Below are positions 6,759 through 10,875 of a DNA stretch of 10,875 bases, piece after piece (position 1 is the stretch's first letter; every line of letters starts with the position of its first letter). The notes beneath the pieces are model-generated. The model did not search any database. It was not told the origin of the DNA and was given only the letters and a program-made list of their open reading frames with translations. The translations under genes were made by a program, and so were the position numbers. Source of the DNA: Burkholderiales bacterium (lineage in GTDB: Bacteria; Pseudomonadota; Gammaproteobacteria; Burkholderiales; Burkholderiaceae_C); assembly GCA_011391855.1 (NCBI GenBank), contig JAABPT010000479.1:1-10875 (forward strand), given 5' to 3'.

Positions 6759-7385
6759 TCATTCACTCCCGCCCGAAAGGGCCAGCACGCGCGGGTCGGC
6801 CACGCGGCAGGCGTCGTCTTCAGAAGGCCGCCCGGCCTCGTAGGCCTCGATGGCAAGCGAGCGGTCGTTCAGCGGCTCGAAGGCGCTGCCGGGTGCGCGC
6901 GGCCTGGCCGCAAAACCCCAGGCACCGAGTTCCTGCACCGCCAGCGCCACGGCTTCGGGCAGGCGCGCCTTGACCTCGGGCCGCAGGCTGCCGCCGAAGT
7001 CGTCCAGCGTCACCGGCTGCACGCCGATGGCGGTGATGTGCTCGGGCGCCCGGCCGCCGATCTGGGCCAGCGCGAGCACGTCGTTGAACCCGTTCTGGTG
7101 CGGCGAGATGCGCTGGGCGCCCCAGGCCGGCACCTCGGCGCCGCGCAACACCTTCAGCGTGCCGCCGGGCTGCCCGCAGTCGACGGCGTCGAACACCAGC
7201 ACGTGGCTGGCGCTGGCGACGTCTTCGAACAGGCCCAGCCCCAAAGTGCCGCCGTCCATGAGCCGCACCTCGGGCGGGAACACCCAGCCGGCATGCAGCG
7301 ACTCGACCGCACGCACGCCAAAGCCTTCGTCGGCCCACAGCACGTTGCCGATGCCCAGCACCAGCACGTCGACCAGTTTCTTCAT
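6759..7385 (-). CDS. hupD: HupD (HyaD/HoxM), hydrogenase maturation endopeptidase
   Basis: HupD removes the C-terminal peptide of the hydrogenase large subunit after nickel is in place, letting the active site close. The 208-residue protein has the M52-family layout: VLGIGNVLWADEGFGVRAVE at 9-28 with Glu20, VFDAVDCG with Asp66, and ISPHQNG with His96. These match the nickel-sensing ligands Glu16, Asp62 and His93 of E. coli HybD. DGGTLGLGLF (44-53) is a further signature. The C-terminal 50 residues are a less conserved extension. ATG 7385 follows a weak AGGGG site. It is the first gene of the run here; hupS, hupL and hupC do not precede it. The gene to its right (dctP) points away, so a promoter is likely in the gap. 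Confidence 0.96.
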   Translation of the reverse strand: MKKLVDVLVLGIGNVLWADEGFGVRAVESLHAGWVFPPEVRLMDGGTLGLGLFEDVASASHVLVFDAVDCGQPGGTLKVLRGAEVPAWGAQRISPHQNGFNDVLALAQIGGRAPEHITAIGVQPVTLDDFGGSLRPEVKARLPEAVALAVQELGAWGFAARPRAPGSAFEPLNDRSLAIEAYEAGRPSEDDACRVADPRVLALSGGSE

Positions 7386-7461
7386 GCGGCCCCTGTAACG
7401 GAGGTGGTAACAGGCTGCAGACTAGCTGCGCTGCGCTGGTGCGGCTTGCGTTGCGTCAAGC

Positions 7462-7499
7462 GGCGGCCGCTTGGCCCGGCCGCACGGGCGGCGGCCGCC
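7462..7499. repeat. GC-rich inverted repeat (potential hairpin)
   Basis: GGCGGCCGC at 7462-7470 and its exact complement GCGGCCGCC at 7491-7499 form perfect 9-bp arms around a 20-base spacer. Both arms contain the self-complementary octamer GCGGCCGC. No T-run follows on either strand, so it is not an obvious terminator. It could be a leader hairpin or simply GC-rich sequence. Confidence 0.45.
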
Positions 7500-7558
7500 A
7501 GGCCATGGCGCCGCAGCGTCGCCCGGCGGTCTCCCGCCCCCCCGAAAAGACCCGCGGA

Positions 7559-7571
7559 ACTTGTTCCAAGT
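7559..7571. promoter_or_regulatory. Short palindrome upstream of dctP (possible operator)
   Basis: ACTTG-TTC-CAAGT has perfect 5-bp arms with a 3-base spacer, 70 bases before the dctP start. It overlaps a second inverted repeat, GGAAC-TT-GTTCC, at 7557-7568. Size and position would suit a repressor or activator site, but no regulator gene is in view and the match could be chance. Confidence 0.3.
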
Positions 7572-7628
7572 CAAGACACCGCGCGACAGCCCGACGGAGA
7601 CTGCGCCGTCGCGATCCGATGCAACCAA

Positions 7629-7634
7629 AAGGAG
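7629..7634 (+). promoter_or_regulatory. Ribosome binding site of dctP
   Basis: AAGGAG lies seven bases before ATG 7642, an ideal spacing. It decides this start over the upstream in-frame opening at 7471 and over ATG 7648. Confidence 0.85.
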
Positions 7635-7641
7635 ACATGTC

Positions 7642-8646
7642 ATGAAAATGCGCCATCTCGTCGCCGGCCTGCTCAGTGCCGGCCTGGCCTTCGCCGCCTT
7701 CGCCCAGCAACCGCTCGTCATCAAGTTCAGCCACGTCGTGGCCCAGGACACGCCCAAGGGCAAGGCCAGCGAATTCTTCGCCAAGCGTGCCGGCGAATTG
7801 ACCGCCGGCAAGGTCAAGGTCGAGGTCTACGCCAACAGCACGCTGTACAAGGACAAGGAGGAGATGGAAGCGCTGCAGCTGGGCGCGGTGCAGATGCTGG
7901 CGCCGTCGCTGGCCAAGTTCGGGCCGCTCGGCGCACGCGAATTCGAGGTCTTCGACCTGCCGTTCATCTTCGACAATTCGGACGAGCTGCACAAGGTGAC
8001 CACCGGTGCGGTGGGTGCGCAGCTGTTCGCCAAGCTCGAGACCAAGGGCATCAAGGGTCTGGCCTACTGGGACAACGGCTTCAAGTCGTTCTCGGCCAAC
8101 AAGCCGCTGCGTACGGCCGAGGACTTCAAGGGCCAGAAGATGCGCATCCAGTCGTCCAAGGTGCTGGAGTCGCAGATGCGCGCCGTGGGCGCCATTCCGC
8201 AGGTGATGGCCTTCTCAGAGGTCTACCAGGCGCTGCAGACCGGCGTGGTGGACGGCACCGAGAACCCGCATTCCAACCTCTACACGCAGAAGATGCACGA
8301 GGTGCAGAAGCACATGACCGTGTCCGACCACGGCTACCTGGGCTATGCGGTCATCACCAACAAGAAATTCTGGGACGGCCTGCCGGCCGACGTGCGCGGC
8401 CAGCTCGAGACGGCGATGAAGGAGTCCACCGTCTACGCCAACAAGATCGCCAAGGAGGAGAACGACGGCGCGCTGGAGAAGGTCAAGGCCTCCGGCAAGA
8501 CCCAGGTCTACGTGCCGACGCCGGCCGAACGCCTGGCGCTGAAGAAGGCCATGGTGCCGGTGCACAAGGAAATGGAGTCGCGCATCGGCAAGGACGTGAT
8601 CGAGTCGGTCTACAAGGCCACCGGCTTCGACCCGGGCAAGCTCTGA
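7642..8646 (+). CDS. dctP: DctP, TRAP transporter substrate-binding protein (probably C4-dicarboxylates)
   Basis: DctP is the periplasmic binding protein that captures the substrate and hands it to DctQM for sodium- or proton-driven uptake. The protein has 334 residues. An Sec signal peptide is visible: MKMRHLVAG, a hydrophobic stretch, and a likely cleavage after AFA at residue 21. The mature part starts with FSHVVAQDTPKGKASEFF. Key binding features are Arg168 in KMRIQSSKVL, the arginine that pairs with a substrate carboxylate in TRAP binding proteins, GAIPQVMAFSEVYQALQTG, and ENPHSN at 207-212. These blocks closely resemble the Rhodobacter-type DctP that binds malate, succinate and fumarate, so C4-dicarboxylates are the likely substrates; this is inference from similarity. 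A strong intrinsic terminator follows, before dctQ. Confidence 0.95.
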   Translation: MKMRHLVAGLLSAGLAFAAFAQQPLVIKFSHVVAQDTPKGKASEFFAKRAGELTAGKVKVEVYANSTLYKDKEEMEALQLGAVQMLAPSLAKFGPLGAREFEVFDLPFIFDNSDELHKVTTGAVGAQLFAKLETKGIKGLAYWDNGFKSFSANKPLRTAEDFKGQKMRIQSSKVLESQMRAVGAIPQVMAFSEVYQALQTGVVDGTENPHSNLYTQKMHEVQKHMTVSDHGYLGYAVITNKKFWDGLPADVRGQLETAMKESTVYANKIAKEENDGALEKVKASGKTQVYVPTPAERLALKKAMVPVHKEMESRIGKDVIESVYKATGFDPGKL

Positions 8647-8661
8647 TGTCCTGAATGCAAA

Positions 8662-8691
8662 CGCCGGGGCACACTGCCCCGGCGGTTTTTT
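8662..8691 (+). terminator. Rho-independent terminator between dctP and dctQ
   Basis: CGCCGGGGC (8662-8670) and GCCCCGGCG (8676-8684) form a perfect 9-bp stem with loop ACACT, followed by G and six T. It sits 16 bases after the dctP stop, inside the dctP-dctQM operon. It probably ends most transcripts after dctP, letting the binding protein be made in excess of the membrane subunits. Confidence 0.9.
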
Positions 8692-8722
8692 GCGCGGCCG
8701 CTCGTTGGTGCGAGGAGGGAGC

Positions 8723-9436
8723 ATGCTCAAGATCCTGGACCATCTCGAGGAGTGGCTCGTCACCTTCCTCATCGGCGCGGCGACGCTGATCATTTTCGCC
8801 GCTGTCGTGCACCGCTACGCCTCGGGGCTGCCGGTGCCGGGCCTGCAGGACTGGCTGCTGCGCCAGAACATGGGCTGGGCGCAGGAACTGTGCATCATCA
8901 TGTTCGTGTGGATGGCCAAGTTCGGCGCCGCCTATGGCGTGCGCACCGGCATCCACGTCGGCGTCGACGTGCTGATCAACCGGCTGAACGAGGGCCTGCG
9001 CGCCAAGTTCATCATCTTCGGCCTGCTGGCCGGGGCCACCTTCACCGGCATCATCGGCTCGCTGGGAGCCGCCTTCGTGTGGGAGAACGGCGCGCATTAC
9101 GCCATCTTCCAGGCCCTCGGGCTGGACACTGGCGAACTGTACGAAGGGCCGACCACGCCCGACCTGGAGTGGCCGACCTGGATCGTCTACAGCGCCGTGC
9201 CCTTCGGCTCGGGGCTGATGTGCTTCCGCTTCCTGCAGGTCTGCCTGGGCTTCATCCGCACCGGCGAGCTGCCGCACCACGACCACGGCAAGGTCGAGGG
9301 CGTGGAAGAGATCGGCCTGCCCGAGCCGGGCGACGAGGACCGCGTCTTCCGCCTCGACGACGACATGCACCCGCACGACAAGAAGCGGGATGACGCGCCC
9401 CCGGGCGGTGACGGCCGAAAGGGAGACCGCTCATGA
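8723..9436 (+). CDS. dctQ: DctQ, TRAP transporter small membrane subunit
   Basis: DctQ is the small integral-membrane subunit that partners DctM. The protein has 237 residues, and four membrane helices can be read: about 11-31 (LVTFLIGAATLIIFAAVVHRY), 55-73, 95-119 and 152-178. VWMAKFGAAYGVRTGIHVGVDVLI between helices 2 and 3 is the most typical family stretch. After helix 4 comes an unusually long charged tail of about 59 residues (179-237), with HHDHGKVEG, an acidic middle and DDDMHPHDKK. The start ATG 8723 follows a GAGGAGGGA purine run; the frame opens earlier at 8690, inside the terminator region, which is not a likely start. The stop overlaps the dctM start as ATGA, indicating coupling. 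Confidence 0.94.
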   Translation: MLKILDHLEEWLVTFLIGAATLIIFAAVVHRYASGLPVPGLQDWLLRQNMGWAQELCIIMFVWMAKFGAAYGVRTGIHVGVDVLINRLNEGLRAKFIIFGLLAGATFTGIIGSLGAAFVWENGAHYAIFQALGLDTGELYEGPTTPDLEWPTWIVYSAVPFGSGLMCFRFLQVCLGFIRTGELPHHDHGKVEGVEEIGLPEPGDEDRVFRLDDDMHPHDKKRDDAPPGGDGRKGDRS

Positions 9437-10716
9437 ACGCCCTCATCATCTTCGGCCTGTTGACGGTGCTCATGATCACCGGCATGCCGGTGTCGATCTC
9501 GCTCGGCCTCACGGTGTTGTCGTTCCTGTTCTTCCTGACCGACGTGCCGGTGGAAGCGGTGGCGCTGAAGCTGTTCACCGGCATCGAGAAGTTCGAGATC
9601 ATGGCGATCCCGTTCTTCATCCTGGCGGGCAACTTCCTCACCCACGGCGGTGTCGCCAAACGCATGATCCGATTCGCCACCTCGCTGGTCGGCCACTGGC
9701 CGGGCGGCCTGGGGCTGGGCGCGGTGGTGGCGTGCGCACTGTTTGCGGCGATCTCGGGCTCGAGCCCGGCCACCGTTGTGGCGGTGGGCTCGATCCTGAT
9801 CCCGGCCATGGTGAAGGCCGGCTACCCGGTGCGCTTCGGCGCCGGTGTGGTGGCGGCGTCGGGCGGGCTGGGCATCCTCATTCCGCCGTCGATCGTGATG
9901 GTGATGTATGCCGTGTCCACCAACAGCTCGATCGGCGCGCTCTTCATGGCAGGCGTGATACCGGGGCTGGTGCTGGCCGCGATGCTGATGTTCACCACCT
10001 GGTACCGCGCGCGCAGCAAGGGTTACCCGAAAGAGCGGCGCGCACCCTGGGGCGAACGCTGGACGGCCTTTCGCGAGTCGATCTGGGGCCTGGCGCTGAT
10101 CATCGTCGTCATGGGCGGCATCTATTCGGGCATCTTCACGCCGACCGAAGCCGCTGCGATGAGCGCGGTCTACGCCTTCATCGTGGCCGTCTTCGTCTAC
10201 AAGGACCTGAAGCTCAAGGACGTGCCGAAGACGCTGCTGGCCAGCGCCAACATGAGCGCGATGCTGCTGTACATCATCACCAACGCGATCCTGTTCTCCT
10301 TCCTGCTCACGCACGAGAACATTCCGCAGGCCATCTCCGAATGGCTGCTGGCCAGCGGCCTGGGCAAGATCGGCTTCCTGCTGGCGGTGAACGTGCTGCT
10401 GCTGGTGATGGGCAACTTCATGGAGCCCTCGTCGATCATCCTGATCACGGCGCCCATCCTTTTTCCCATCGCCATGAAGCTGGGCATCGACCCCATCCAC
10501 TTCGGCGTGATGATCACCGTGAACATGGAGATCGGCATGATCACCCCGCCGGTGGGCCTGAACCTCTATGTGGCCAGCGGCATCAGCAAGCTGGGCTTGA
10601 GCGAGATGACGGTGGCGGTGTGGCCGTGGCTGTTGACGATGCTCGTCTTCCTGGCGCTCGTGACTTATTGGCCGCCGCTTTCGATCTGGCTGCCGCAGGC
10701 GCTGGGCATGATGTAG
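9433..10716 (+). CDS. dctM: DctM, TRAP transporter large membrane subunit
   Basis: DctM is the large, ion-coupled transport subunit of the TRAP system. The protein has 427 residues, the usual size, and is hydrophobic throughout with about a dozen membrane segments. Recognisable family blocks are MNALIIFGLLTVLMITGMPV at the N-terminus, IMAIPFFILAGNFLTHGGVAKRMI (about 56-79), AISGSSPATVVAVGSI from 106, GGLGILIPPSIVMVMYAV, EPSSIILITAPILFPIA from 331 and NMEIGMITPPVGLNLYV from 364. The GSSPAT and TPPVG motifs correspond to the re-entrant hairpin regions that form the substrate and sodium sites in characterised TRAP structures. It starts within the dctQ stop codon (ATGA) with GGAG seven bases upstream. 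A hairpin follows 31 bases after its stop. Confidence 0.96.
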   Translation: MNALIIFGLLTVLMITGMPVSISLGLTVLSFLFFLTDVPVEAVALKLFTGIEKFEIMAIPFFILAGNFLTHGGVAKRMIRFATSLVGHWPGGLGLGAVVACALFAAISGSSPATVVAVGSILIPAMVKAGYPVRFGAGVVAASGGLGILIPPSIVMVMYAVSTNSSIGALFMAGVIPGLVLAAMLMFTTWYRARSKGYPKERRAPWGERWTAFRESIWGLALIIVVMGGIYSGIFTPTEAAAMSAVYAFIVAVFVYKDLKLKDVPKTLLASANMSAMLLYIITNAILFSFLLTHENIPQAISEWLLASGLGKIGFLLAVNVLLLVMGNFMEPSSIILITAPILFPIAMKLGIDPIHFGVMITVNMEIGMITPPVGLNLYVASGISKLGLSEMTVAVWPWLLTMLVFLALVTYWPPLSIWLPQALGMM

Positions 10717-10747
10717 CGCAGCGAACCCAATTTTCGGGCAGCAAGAC

Positions 10748-10778
10748 AAAGGCCCAGGGCGGTGGCACCTGGGCCTTT
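10748..10778. terminator. Bidirectional terminator between dctM and the convergent gene
   Basis: AAAGGCCCAGG (10748-10758) and CCTGGGCCTTT (10768-10778) form a perfect 11-bp stem with a 9-base loop. Flanking A and T triplets make it usable in both directions, as expected between convergent genes. The T-run is short, so efficiency is uncertain. Confidence 0.75.
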
Positions 10779-10824
10779 CACTTGGCGCAGCCCGGCGGGC
10801 TGCGCGCGCAAGGCGTGGACGGGT

Positions 10825-10875
10825 TCAGCCGTGCAGGCTTTCGTACTTGGCCTGCAGTTGCTCTTTCGATTCGGC
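10825..10875 (-). CDS. C-terminal end of an unidentified protein (partial, runs off right edge)
   Basis: On the minus strand an open frame enters from the right edge and stops at TGA 10825-10827. It encodes the last 16 residues, AESKEQLQAKYESLHG. The fragment looks helical and charged. It is too short to identify. Support comes from its convergent placement behind the two-way terminator and from the coding-like codon use. The 108 bases between dctM and this stop hold only the terminator. Confidence 0.55.
   Translation of the reverse strand, partial: AESKEQLQAKYESLHG

Larger units (their letters stand above)
7386..7641. promoter_or_regulatory. Divergent intergenic region between hupD and dctP
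   Basis: This 256-base region separates two outward-reading operons, so it should hold the dctP promoter and probably one for the hup run. I see no remnant of hupC or another gene. It contains an imperfect pentamer array related to CTGCG/TTGCG at about 7426-7455, a GC-rich inverted repeat (7462-7499), a C-run at 7536-7543, and a small palindrome (7559-7571). I could not pick a convincing -35/-10 pair, and no GG-N10-GC sigma-54 element fits. Confidence 0.6.

Noticed and set aside
6758..6856. Upstream start giving a 142-residue HupF
   Set aside because: HypC-family proteins need Cys at position 2, which is given only by ATG 6757; the longer form would overlap hupD by 98 bases.
7391..7413. Repeated GTAAC and near-palindrome just upstream of hupD
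   Set aside because: The arms pair for only five bases and the repeats are short; it is too weak to call an operator or terminator.
7437..7454. Possible sigma-54 element (TGGTGCGGCTTGC) upstream of dctP
   Set aside because: The GG and GC pairs are 8 bases apart, or 13 with the next GC, and not the required 10.
6291..8654. A 787-codon plus-strand open frame
   Set aside because: It runs antisense to hupG, hupF and hupD and out of frame over dctP. The protein is low-complexity Arg/Ala/Gly-rich, as expected of shadow frames in high-GC DNA, while the opposing genes have clear family motifs.

Overview
The window looks like chromosome of a high-GC betaproteobacterium, most likely Burkholderiales (a Rubrivivax/Leptothrix- or Hydrogenophaga-like hydrogen oxidiser). 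This rests on the strong G/C third-position bias, the hup/hyp gene order and the style of the C4-dicarboxylate TRAP genes; it is inference from gene content, not a species assignment.

Left two thirds (about 1-7385, minus strand): an almost gap-free run of [NiFe]-hydrogenase maturation genes, read right to left as hupD, hupF, hupG, hupH, hupI, hupJ, hupK, hypA, hypB and hypF. The hypF reading frame is open to the left edge, so its C-terminus lies outside. Most junctions overlap by 4-17 bases or are separated by 1-41 bases, so the run is probably one transcript with translational coupling. Together these proteins serve a membrane-bound uptake hydrogenase. HypF starts cyanide-ligand synthesis from carbamoyl phosphate. 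HypA and HypB deliver nickel. HupF and HupK chaperone the large subunit. HupG, HupH, HupI and HupJ mature or check the iron-sulfur small subunit. HupD cleaves the large subunit once it is metallated. The structural genes (hupS, hupL, hupC), which in many operons of this type come just before hupD, are not in the window.

Middle (7386-7641): a 256-base divergent intergenic region between hupD (leftward) and dctP (rightward). It must hold the dctP promoter and probably one for the hup run. It contains a 9-bp GC-rich inverted repeat and a short 13-bp palindrome.

Right third (7642-10716, plus strand): a TRAP transporter operon, dctP (periplasmic binding protein), dctQ (small membrane subunit) and dctM (large membrane subunit). 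A strong intrinsic terminator hairpin sits between dctP and dctQ, and dctQ/dctM overlap by 4 bases. A second hairpin with A and T flanks follows dctM. A minus-strand reading frame ending at 10825 enters from the right edge.

I see no mobile element, CRISPR array, tRNA, rRNA or clearly undescribed system. The points most worth a look are the split between hupD and the structural genes, a Tat-like motif at the C-terminus of HupJ, a dispersed-repeat-like element between hypB and hypF, and the dctP-dctQ hairpin.
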